A stretch of 64,000 nt of DNA from Amycolatopsis thermophila. Its GTDB lineage: Bacteria > Actinomycetota > Actinomycetes > Mycobacteriales > Pseudonocardiaceae. The notes below the pieces were generated by a model, which saw only the letters and a program-made list of their open reading frames with translations, searched no databases and was not told where the DNA came from. Within the stretch, counting starts at the first letter, position 1, and each line of letters opens with the position of its first letter. The stretch covers positions 124,001 through 188,000 of the forward strand of contig NZ_JAUSUT010000001.1 in assembly GCF_030814215.1 (NCBI RefSeq), given 5' to 3'. Positions 28,701 to 40,700 of this stretch are shown in pieces. Made by a program: the position numbers and the translations under genes.

Positions 28701-31700
28701 TGCCCGGTGAGCCACGCCGCGAAGGCCGGGCCGTGACTGTGCAGCGCGGCGGCGAGCCGTTCGGCGGCGCCGGCCGGGACATCGGCGGTCGGGGTGCCGC
28801 CGTGGAAGAACCGGTCCAGCAGGTGCTGAGCGGTATCCCGGAGCCGGACCCGCTCGGCCTGCGGCAGCCGCGCGATCTCTGCGCGCGCCGCGCGGGCGAA
28901 GTCGGTGTCCGAACCGGGCAGCAGCGCCGACGCCGGCACCCCGTCCGGCAGGCTGTGGAACGCGTCTCCGATCACACCCGGCTCGGCCTCGGCGAACTGG
29001 CGCCGCTGCGGCCCGGTCACCAGGTGGTCGCCGAGCACGAGGAGCGCGGCCACTTCGCGCAGCCGTCGCAGGTCCACAGTGGACAGATCCGCCGGGATTC
29101 CAGCGCGGTCCAGCCACGCGGCGAACGCGTCCCCCTCGGCGGGGCCGAACCCGAACCACGGCGCGGCGTCGGACAGCGACCGCGGAGCCGGCGTGTGCGG
29201 GGGCAGCGTCATCGCGGCCTGCAGGCCCCGTGCCGGATCGCCGGCCCAGCGTTCGGCGAGCCCGTCGAGGTAGTCGGCGCCGTGGGTCAGCGCCACCTGC
29301 AGCGCCTCGGGCAGGAGGTCACCGAAGCGCCGGTGCAGCTCCGTCAGATCGGTCTCGTGGCTGAGCAGGCCGTAGACGTTCTCCCCTGCGGTCACCGCCG
29401 CGTGCAACGTGTCCGCCGGGATCGCCCCGCTGGGCCGGGCTCCGGTGGGCGGGGTCTGGGCGCCCTGCCAGGCCGGGTCCAGGTAGTTGATGGTGACCGG
29501 GTCCTCGCCGCTGCGCCGGGTGCGGGGCGCGACCGGGTTGCCGTCGTTCGCCGGCGGCGGCACCGGTCGTTCCGCGAGCGCCGCGCGGGTGCGGCTGGTG
29601 AGGTGGTCGGCCTGCACCTGGGCGAAGCTCAGGCCGGACGGCAGGTCCGCCTCGATCCGCCCGGCGAACGTCTGCATCTCGGCCAGGGCGCGGATCGGCG
29701 CGTCCCCGGCCGCCCGCTGCCGCGCCATCGCCTCGAGGATCATCAGGCGGCCGGCGAGATCCCCGGTCAGGACCGGGTCGCGGTGGCGGAGCAGGCCGCG
29801 GAAGAGGCGGCGGCCCTCCCGCTCCTGCCGCAGCTCGTGCAGCGTCCGGCCGAGGTGGTAGGCGATCTCCCGGGTGGCCTGGACCGGGCTGAGGCCGGCG
29901 GCCAGCTGCACCTCGATCCGGTGGTCACCGTCCTCGGTGACCACCTCCGACCGCGCGACGATGGGTTCGCCGGTCTCCTCCGGCGTGTTCAGCACCTCGC
30001 TCGAGCTGAGGAAGATCGTCACCGGGGTGTCGCCGGCGCGGAACCGGACCACGCTGCCGAGGACCTTCAGCGCCGCCACGCCGGGCAGCGCATCGCCGAG
30101 CAGCCGCACCGCGTCCACGACGTCGCCGGTGCCGGCGTCGTCACGGGCGGGTGGCTCCGGCGCCTCGTTCTGATCCGGTTCCGGATGGTCAACGGTGTGG
30201 CCGGTGTCGCCGGTGCGGTCGCTCCCGGCCGGCCCCGGTGGCGGGGTGGGCGGCTCGTCCGGCGTCGACGTCGGCGCGGGGGGTGGCTCGGTGTTCTTGA
30301 CGCCGTGGATGGTGAGGGCACCGGCGGACCGCTGCGCCCGGGCGTCCACACCGGACTCCCCGAGCGCGGCGACGAGCGGAGCCTGGTCGGCTGCCGCGCC
30401 GGTGACGATCTCCACCGTGGAGCCCAGCGGCAGCGCGGATCCCAGGCGGCGCATCAGGTCCGGCGTGAGCTGGTCGGCGGGCAGGTGTTCCAGCCGCAGC
30501 CGCGCGGGCCGCCGGTTCGCGGGTGCCTCCGGGATGGCCGCCGCGTGGCGGTCGTGCTCGGCCCGCGCGTGGTCGAGCATGATCCGCGAGCGGGCGTCGC
30601 CGGCACCGGCGAGCCGGGCGGCCGCGCCGGCGTAGACGCGGGCGAAGGCGGCCGGGTCGTACGGGCCCTTGACGATGTCGACGACGACCATGCCCGGCGA
30701 GACGGCTTGGACGCGGATGTCGGTGGCGCCCAGCGCGAGCGCCTCCGCCGCCACGCCGGCCACCCGCCCGTCGTCGCCGCTGGTCAGCAGCAACCGGCCA
30801 CCCTCGGGCAGGGCGTCGAAGACGTCCGCCAGCGCGGCGGCCGGGGAACCGGCGAACCCGTCCCGCGGCACCCCGTCGAACTGGACGGAGGTGAACCCGC
30901 CACGCCGCAGGACCCCGGCCGCGACGTCGGCGGCGGTGTCGGCGGAGGTGCCGGGCTCGAGGTCGATCGCGACATCCCCGGGCACGTGCCCGTCGGCCGC
31001 CCGGCCGCGGCCGATCACCAACCGCGGCCCCGCCGGCAGGTCGGGGTACACCGGGCGCCCGCGTTTGGCCCAGCCGACGATCCGGCCACCGTCCACCCCG
31101 GACTCGGCGCCGATCCCGGTGAAGTAGCGCTCGATCGTGTCGCGCACGGTGTCCGCGGCCAGGTCCGGCCCGACCTCGACGACGAGCCGGCCGTCGTGGC
31201 GCAGTTTCCGCCACGCCGCGGCGACGACCTCGGCCACCCCGCCGCTGCGCGGATCCGGCCGCACGCCGCGCAGGACGATCTCCGGAACGAGTTCTCCGGG
31301 ACGAGCGCGCACCGCCTCGGGCGTGGCGTCGTCGACCACCAAGTGCCCGGCGGGCGCGGGACGAGGCTCGGCCACCGCGGGGGCCGCGGTGACGGTCAAC
31401 GCCCGGTACGCGGTCCAGGCGCCGAGGCCGCGCAACACGTCCCGGCCGGGCCAGGGATCGGTGGCGCCGAGGACCATCCCCGGCGCGCCGAGGTCGTGGA
31501 CCTCGCGGGCGGTGGGATACCCGGGGGTGCCGAACTCGTGTTCGGCGGCGCGCAGCAGGAGCGCGTCCGCCTCGTGGAGCGTGCGCCGGGTACGGGCCAC
31601 GTCCAGGGTGCCGCCCTCGACCGGGAACGGCTGGCCGCGCCGCACCGCGGTCGCCATCGCGTCGCGCATGTCCCGCAGGCGGACCATGGCGCGGGCGGAG

Positions 31701-34700
31701 TCGTGGCGGCCGACCTCGCTCGGGTGCCAGTCGTAGCCGGCCTCCCCCACCAGCGGGACGCCGCGCTGCCCGGAGACCTGCTGGCTGACGTGCGACAACC
31801 CCGCCTCGCGGTAGATCGCCTCAAGGTGCCGGGCCACCCGCGCGGCCGCCGACGAACGCGGCGGCTCGTCGGGCGAACGCGGGTAGCGGTGCTCGGCCCA
31901 GAGCCCGCCGTCCGCCTCCCGGTGCAGCCGCACTTCCAGGGTCCCGGCGTGCGGCTGCCCGGGTTCGAGGTCGAAGGTCGCCACGACCGTGTCGCGTCCG
32001 CCGGCGCTGACCGGCCGGACATCGACCAGGCGGGCCGTGCCACTGATGCGGTGGCCCGGCGGGAACCAGCCGCGCACCGACCGGGTGAGGTCGTCGGCCC
32101 ACACACCCCGGTGCGGGAAGTACCCGGCGATGCCGTCCGGCCGGTCGCCCGCGCCGGCCGCGGTGACCGGCGCCGACGCAGCCGGCGCGTGCGGCTCTTC
32201 CCGCTTGTAGCCGGTGAGGACGGCCTCGTCCGATCCGGTCACCTCGGTCACCTCGACCCCGGCGGCGTCGAGCACGGCACGGATCTGCGCGGTCGGTGCG
32301 GCGACCGAGGTGGTGATGCGGAGGGTGGACCCGGCGGGCAGCGCCTCGGCCAGCTGGGTGAGCACGTCCCCGGTCAGGTCGGCGTGCCGCCAGTTGTCGA
32401 GGGTCAGGGTGACCGGTTCCGCCACCGTGGCCGTGCCGGTCGTCTCCGCCATCGTCCGCGCGTGGGCCAGTGCGGCGCGCAGCCGCGGCGACGCGCCTTC
32501 GGTGTCCGCGCCGGCGGTTTCGAGACGGCGCACGGCCTCGCGGTAGACGCGCCCGATGCCGGTGGCCGCACCGGCGCCACGGTAGGCGGTGATCGCGACC
32601 CCGGCATCGGAGTCCGCGGTGATGGTGGTGGCGCCGGACGCGACCAGCGCGTGCACCACGTCCGGCAGGTGCCGGGCGGCCCGGATGCTGCTGGTGATCG
32701 CCAGGGTGCCGCCCGGCCGCAGCGCTGTCATGCCGTTCGCGACGGCCGCGATCGCGGGGCCGGTGAACGCGGCGGGCGGCAGGTCGTCGAAGCGGACCTG
32801 CCCGGCGTCGGCGCCGGGCACGGCCGCGGCGATGTCGTCGCCCGCGACCAGCACCGGCCCCGCGGCGGGCGCGATCAGCCGGGGGTGGCCGTGCGGCATC
32901 GAGGCGACCACGCGCCGCCCCGCGTCCGGGCTCGCGAGGTACTCGGTGTGGGCGAACCACTTTCCGAGCGCGGCGACCACCTGCCGTACGCGCTCGGGGG
33001 TCGCGTCGGCCGGCAGGCGGACCGTCAGCCGGCCGTCGGCGGTGAGCAGGTTCCACGCCTCCCCGGCCAGCCGCCCGAACCCGCCGTTGCTGTCGTGCCG
33101 CGGCAGCTCGCCCAGGGTGATCTCGTGGTAGGTGGTGTCCCGGCCTTGCAGGAGCAGGTCGGCGCCGGAGGCGAGGGTGAGTTCCCGCCGCGGCTCCGGG
33201 TGCCAGGACGGCTCCCGTTCGGGCACCGTGAGGTCGTCGCGCAGGCCGACCGCCCTGGGCGCGCTCAGCGCCGCCCGGCCGGGGGCGCCGATCTCGGCGA
33301 TCTCCCGCGGCGACGGGTATTCCGGGCTGCCGAACTCGTGGGCCTCCGCCCGGCGCAGGATGTCTTCGACGGCCGTGATCTGGCGGTCGAAGGTCGCGCG
33401 GAGGTCGTCGGCGTCCGTCGCGCCGTAGCGGCGCACGGTCTGCTCGACCTGGCCGCGGGCGCCCCGCGCCAGCTGCCGCTCCAAGTGGTCCCGGCCCTCG
33501 CGCAGGCGGTCGAGTTCACCGGACAGGTGGGTCAGCACGTCCCGCGCCGAGTGCCGGCCGAACTGGTCTGGCGTCCACATGTGACCGGCCAGCGCGCCCG
33601 CGACCGCCGCCGCACCGGCCACGGCGGCGTCCACAGAGGACACTCCCCACTCGCGGTAGCGGGCGCGCAGGAACTCGTCGAGCGCGATCGCGACCGGCGA
33701 ATCCGCTGAGGAGTGCCGCGCGCGCAGGGTGTCGCCGTCCCAGAAGAACGTCCGGTGGGCGGGGAACGCGTCGTCGGCGGAGCCGAAGCGCAGGTGGACC
33801 GCGTTCTCCTCGGTGCGCACGTCCGCCAGCGACACCTCGCCCGCCACCGGGCTGTTCCGGATCAGCTCGGCGAACCCGCGCCCGGCGTCCTGACCGGACA
33901 CCGGGTGGCCCGGGCGGGGCACCAGCTCCGCGATCCCCACCGGCGCCGGCGCCACCGGCTGGGCGAGGCGGGGCAGCAGGTCCAGCGCCTTGCGCATCGC
34001 CGTGCCCAGCAGCAATCCGCGGTGCCGCTCGTCCGCCGGCATCCACGGCAGCTTCACCTCGGGCGTCCCGTCCTCGCCCGGCGGATACAGGCGGGGCCGC
34101 GGAGCGTCGCCGTCGACGCTCACGCGGAGGTGGAAGGTGTTCTCCCCGGCGGCCACCAGCCACACCCCGTCCCCGAGCGCCACACCGCGGTTCGCGCGCA
34201 TCCACGCCTCGAGCGTCTCGGCGAAGCCGGCCGCGGGCTCCGCGGCCCGCGCCGTGCCGTTCCACGGCCGGCCCACGACGTGGTGCGGACGCTCGCGGAA
34301 CGGGACGACCTCAGCGTCGCCGAACGCGTTCCCGTCGCCCGGCGCGAGGGTCTCGCCCGGCGCGGTGTGGATGGCCGACGCTTCCCCGGCGAGGTCACCG
34401 GGGCCACGGCCGGTGCGCGGGGCGGGCACCGGCGCGCTGTCGCGATCGAGCCGGCCGGTGCCGAACGGATCGTCGCCGCGGTGCACGGTCCGGCCCGGCC
34501 GGGTGGACGGCGGCGCCGGGTCGTGGCGCGAAGCCGGGCCGCGCGGGGGCCGCCGGGTGTGCTCGGCCAGCTTCGCCGCGTCGTCCTCGCGCAGGTTCTC
34601 GGCGACCTTGCTGGCGAGTTCCGCCCGCTGGACCGGGGTGGCCGGGTCCGGGTGGTGCGCCAGCCGGCCGACCGCGTCCAGGCCCCGCCGGACCCGGCCC

Positions 34701-37700
34701 CAGCCCAGCTGGGTGCCGTCACCGAACCCGGTCGCGGTGATCTCCGGCCGCTGCGCCCGCTGCGGTGCGCTGCCCTCGTAGCGGGTGTGGATGGGCGCCT
34801 GGAACCGCTCGATCGCCCGGAACCGCGCCCAGGCGCCGCGCGCCAGGTAGATCGCGGGGCCGGCGAGCGCGAACACCCCGGTGGCGGCCAGGGCCACGGG
34901 GTTGCTGGTGACCATCGACGTGCCGATCGCGGTCAGCGCACCCTGGGCGAAGAACATCGCGCCCGGCCCGATCTTGGCACCGGCCCGGCCTTCCTTGCGC
35001 TCGATCTGGAACCCGATCTGCGACAGCTTCGCGGTGGCGGCGGTCAGGGTCGTGCCGACGACCGCGTTGAGCCAGTGCCCCTCGTGGATGTACTGCACGG
35101 TGAGACCGGCGTTGGCGATCGTCAGCAACGGGAAGGCCAGGATGTTCTGCAGCCTGCGCATCCCCGGCCGGGAGAGCGGGTCGTACGCCGCCCAGATCCC
35201 GGGAATCGCGGTGATCCCGAACGCGACCGACGAGGGCAGGTAGGCCGCCGACACCCACGCGGCCAGCCCGGCCCCGTGCACCCACCCGTGCAGCTGGTTC
35301 AGCGCGTTGACGATCCAGGTTCCGGCGGTCAGCACGTGTGAGAGCCGCCCGAACACCCCCGCGGCCGGGTTCATCCGGTTGATCGAGTCCGACGTGCCGC
35401 CGATGACGCGGTTGACGTAGTCCTTCAGCCGCGAGAACAGCATGTTCGCGTGCACCCGGCGGCTCGCCGCGGTCACCCCGTCCGGAAGTTTGAAGTGGAC
35501 GGTGGCGATGTAGTCGATGAGCATCTGCTTGACGTGCCGCTCGAAGTCGGCGACGACCCGTGCGACGATGGGCGCGAAGGCGTCGCGGAACTTCTTCCCG
35601 CCCGGCGCGATCTCGCTGACCATCAGCTTCCTGGTCATCTTCATCAGCCGGTGCGCGGACTCCACGTCGACCCGCTCACGCTCCATCATGGACTCGACGG
35701 TCACCCGGATGCTCTGCGCGTGCGCGGTCTTCAGGTTCGACAGCACCGAGCGCACGACGAACGCGGTGCCGGCGGCGATCCCGAGCGCGGCCGCGGGCAC
35801 GGCACCGGCCACGACCGCGGCCGTGCCGGCGGCGGTACCGGCCGCCACGGTGGTCCACCCGATCACCCCGCGCTTGCGGAAGTGGCTGTGCAGCTCCTCC
35901 TGGACCTTCTCGGTCTCGAGCCGCTGCTGCTCGGTCTCGGTGACGTCCGTGAGAACCTTGCCGACGAGCTCCTGCCGCTCCTCGTGGCTCAACCCCTCGG
36001 CAGCCGTCATCGCGTAGTGCGCGGCGATCAGCGCCTCCACCGGCGCTTTCAGGCCGAGTTTGTCCTCCTCCACCGGCTCGAGGCGGTTCCCGTTGCGGAT
36101 CCGTTCGAACCGCTCGGACACGGCCGTGCGGATCCGCGACTTCATGTCGCGCACGACCTGTTTGGCGCTTTCGGTGTGGCGGAACTCGCCGTAGGCGATC
36201 TGGTAGGCGTGGTGCAGCGACTGGATCTGCGGGTTCTCCCGCCAGTTCCCGTCCCGGGTGCCGGCCGGGCCCAGCGCCTGCCCCTCGCGCGGGCGGAAAC
36301 CGGCGTCCCACAGTTCCTGCGCGCGGGCGTGGAACGCCTCCCGCACCTCCTTCGGCGCGTGGGCCATCAGGTCGAGCCAGGCGTCCCGGTGCTCGGAGAA
36401 GTACTCGTCGACGAACCGCTGGCTGCGCTCGTCCGGGGTCTCGGCCGACCGCAGCTCCGAGCCGTCGCCCATGGCGACACCGGGCCCGACCGCCTGGTCC
36501 GGATGGGGCACGAACCCCTTCTCGATCAGTTCCTTCGCCTTGCCGTGGAAGCCGGCCAGCACGTGCGGTGGCATGCCGGACAGGACCTCGAGCCAGGCGG
36601 TGTGGTGGCGGGAGAAGTACTCGTCGACGAACCGTTGGCTCGCGTCCCGCTCCGCCTCGCTCATCACCCGGACGTAGTTGCCGCCGCGGATCTTCGCGAC
36701 GATCGCCTCGCCATCCGGGTAACGCTCCATGATGGCCCGGTAGACCGGCTCCATCTCGGTGGAGTGCCGGTCGAGCTGGGTGCTGGGCATCATGCTGATG
36801 CCGTCCGAGCCGAAGATCAACCGGTCCTGGTACTTGACGGCGAACTCGATGAACCGTTCGAACACGGCCGCGTCGTCGCGCATGTACTGGCCCAGCGGCG
36901 TCCAGGAGAAGTCGTAGTTCAGGCCCGGGACCAGCTGCATCATGCGATCGAGCCTGTCCAGGTGGTCGGCGGTCAAGGTGGTCCAGTTGCCGACGCCCAG
37001 GTGCGCCCAGATGATCCGGTTGTCGCGGAACTCCGGGTGGTGCTTCATCAGCGCCATCATCGGCATCAGGCCGCGCTCGTCCGGGTCGCCGGCGCGGAAC
37101 AGCCCGTTCAGGTCGACGGTGGCGAAGCCGTTGTCCTTGTGCAGCAGGAAGGTCTGCCCGGTCATCCGGTTGCCGCGCAGTTTCGACAGCAGGTGCGGGT
37201 TGAACATCTCCGGCACCTCGGCCGGCAGGCTCGCCGCCATCTCCGGGTGGCCCGCCGACCGCAGCAGGTAGCGCAGCGTCTCACCGTTGTGGACCAGCTT
37301 TTCGAGGTAGTCGGCCTTGTCCATCGGTGAGCTCAGCGAGTCCGGGTCGCCGAGCAGCGCCCTGGCCTCTTCGGCCGCGGTGCCGGTCAGCCGTCCCTGT
37401 GCGAGGTCGGTCTTGACCTGCACCGCGGCGGCTACGCTCAGCTTGAGCTGGTTGATCCACTTCGGGTTGTAGGTGGTGTTCGCCTCGTCGCCGAGGAGTT
37501 GCTTGATGGCCTCCTTGTCGTCGGTCTGCTCCGCGCCGAGATAGGCGAACTCGGCCATCAGCATGGTCAGGTCGTAGCCCTCGGCGCCGGCGATGTCCCA
37601 GCGGGTGCCGACCAGCCCGACGTCGGCCCGCCACCGCACGTCCTCGGACAGCTCGCGGTACATCTTGAACATCAGCACGTCGGCGAGCTTGCCCTGCAGT

Positions 37701-40700
37701 TCCAGGATGTTCTTCTGGTCGACCAGGCCGGCCCGCAGCATCGGGATCAGGCCGTAGTAGACGGCACCGCTGGCGGCGGCGAGACCGAACGCTCGCTCGC
37801 GGATCGCCGAGTACAGGATCCGGCCCAGGTCGCCGCGCGCCGCGCGGTAGCGCAGCTGCCGCTCGGCGAGGCTCTGCTTCGGCTCGAGCTTCAGCCACGC
37901 GAGCAGCTGCTTGACCTGGGTCTTCGCCTCTTCGGCGTGCTCCCGTCCTTGCCCGAGGTACTGGTTGTCCAGCGCGTAGCTGAGCAGGTGGTGGTGCACG
38001 TCGCTGATGTCGCGGGTGGACAGCCGGTTGACGAACAGCGCGAGCGCGGTGTCCGGCGACACGCCCAGCTCCAGCAGCTGTTGCAGCGCGTCCGGCGAGT
38101 TCGGGTCGATCGCCTCGACCTTGGCGATGAGCCCGTCGACGTCGACGATCCCCTCGGCGGCGAGGACACGGCGCACCAGCTTGTCCATCAGGCCGTGCGC
38201 TTCCAGGTAGCGGTCGACGTAGGGCAGGCGGTAGCGGGACTCGGTCTCGGCACGGCCCGAGGCCACCACCCGTCGGGTGATCTCGCTGACCTCGCTGTCG
38301 GTCAGGCCGGTGCGGTGGGCGATCTCGACGAGCTTGACCCCGTCGTCGGCGGCGGCGTTGACCACCTCGCGCAGACTGTCCACATAGGTCCGGTGCGCCT
38401 CGTCGCGGGCCCGCTCCGCCGCCAGGTACGCCTCGATCGCCTCGTCCAGCTTCGCCTGCCGGGCACGGACCCGTGTGGCGGCCTGGCGCAGCAGCTCCGT
38501 CCGGTCGCCCTGGAACGGCAGGCGGGCCTCCGCGGTGCGGCTCGCGGTCACGTACCGCACCGGCAGGCCCAGCGCGTCCGCGACCGCCCGCACATCGGCG
38601 GCCGTCTCGCCCTGGGCGCGCAGCAGGGCGGGAGCCCAGCCGCGGCGTTCGTTCAGGGCCCGGCGCGCCTGCCGCAGCTCGGCGGCGGCCGTGCGGTACC
38701 GCTTCTCCACGGCCCGCCGGGCCGGTTCGTGCTCGCGGACCGCGCGGGCCAGGTCGCGGCGGGTGCCGACGAGGTCGCCGGCGGTGCGTCCGCGCACACC
38801 GAACTTGATCTTGTCCTGCTTGTCGCGGAAGTCGCGGGGCTTGAACTCCGGCCGCCTGCTCTCGTCGAGGACCTGGGCCAGCGCCGCCGACGTCGCGGAC
38901 CGTGCGATCCGGTCCGGCAGGCCGTCGTCGATCGCGTCCTGGCGGATCCGCTCGATCTCCCGCGCGCCGTGGTCGCGCGCCTGGTTCCACCGGCGTTCCG
39001 CCTCGACCACCCGGTTGCCGGCGTTCTCCGCACGGACCAGCAGGCGGTCCCGGTGCTCTGCGACCAGCTGGAGGGTCTCGTCCGCGGTCCGGCCGATGAT
39101 CTCCCGCGCGATCTTCGGCGGCGGTTCGATGACCTGCGCCCCGTCCAGCACCTTCCCCGGTTCGACGATGCGCGCCTCGATCTCGGGCCGGCTCAGGTCG
39201 TAAGCCGCCTCCAGCGCGTCCAGCACCCGGGTGTCGTTGACCGGCACCACGAGCAGCTCCGACAGCCGCTGCGCGACCCACGGCAGGTACGCCTCGTCGT
39301 CCTCGATCGCGTCCAGCGCCGTCAGGTACGCCTGCTGGGCGCGGCGCAGTTCCGCGAGCGAGTCCCGGACGCCGCCGGCGATCTCCTCGGCGGTCGTGCG
39401 CAGCGGGTGCGCCTGCGGGAACAGCGCGGTGTAGTCGGTCGGCTGGCCGCCGAGGTGGGCCACGGCCGGGTCGCTGGGGACGGGGACGACGGGCAGCAGG
39501 TCCGCCTGGCTGTCCGGGGCGATCGCGGTGCGGGGCGCCGGCGGGTCGCCGAGCCCGAGCGCGGCGTGCCGGTATCCGAGGACGCCGCGCAGCCCGTCGG
39601 CGACCATCCGGACCTGGCCGGCCTCCGTCGCGCCGGGTGGCACCTCGACCACGTAGGCGAGGTCGTCCCCGGCCGCGATGCGCAGCCGCGGCGCGTGGAG
39701 GCCCTGGACGGTGCGGAACTCGACGCGGAACGGCCGGCCGCCGGAGTCGGTGACGCGGACGGTCACCGCGCCGGCCTCGGGCCCGGGCGTGACGAGCCCG
39801 GCCCGCACCGAGTCGCCCAGCGCGGCGCGGGCGATGCCGCGCTCGGCAACGGCGACCGGGATCGCCTCGCCCGGGGCGTGCGAGAACCGGGTGGCGGCCG
39901 GGGGGTTGAGCTGGCTGCGGAACCGGGACAGGGTGATCTGCAGGACCGCGTCGGCCACCACGGTCGGCAACGCGTCGCCGAGCGCCGCGACCGGCAGGGG
40001 GATGTGGTAGGTGTTGCCGACCCGCAACCCGAAGGTGTCGTCGCGCGGCCGCACGCCGTCGCGCAGGTCCTGGAAGTACGGCCAGACCTCGGTGCTCTCC
40101 CGCACGACCACGGTGAACGGCCGCTGGTCGGCGTAGGTGACCACGAGGTGGACCTCGTCCGCGTCCACCCGGGTGGCGCTGACCCGCACCGGATGCCCGG
40201 CCATCCGCGCCACGACCGTCTCGGCGACTGTCCGCATCGGACCGTCGCTGCCGTCGCCCTGGCGGATCCACACCGGCGCCGGCGGTTCGACCGTGGGAAC
40301 GGGGCGCGGGGTGATCGGCAGCGGCGCCGGCGGCTGGATCTCCTGCGGTCCCGGCTTGAGCGGCTCGGCGGTGGCCAGGCCCCATTCGGTGGCGAGGACG
40401 CGCAGCTCCCCGGCGATCATCCGGGTCCGCGTCGGGCCGTCCACCCCCGTCGGCACGGCGAACCGGTCGGCACCGGCGGCGCGTCCGCCCGGCTCGATGA
40501 ACAGCCCGTCGGTGACGCTGATCCGGGCGCGGTGCTGGCGGCCGGAGCGGTCCAGCACCACGAGCTCTACGTGGTCCTCCTCGATGCGGGTGGCGACCTG
40601 GCCACCGTGGTCACGCAGCCCGGCTTCGGCGATCGCGGCGTCCACCTCGTCGCGCAGGGCCGCGAGGACCTCGGCTTCCGAGGGCGCTGCCGGGCTCCGG

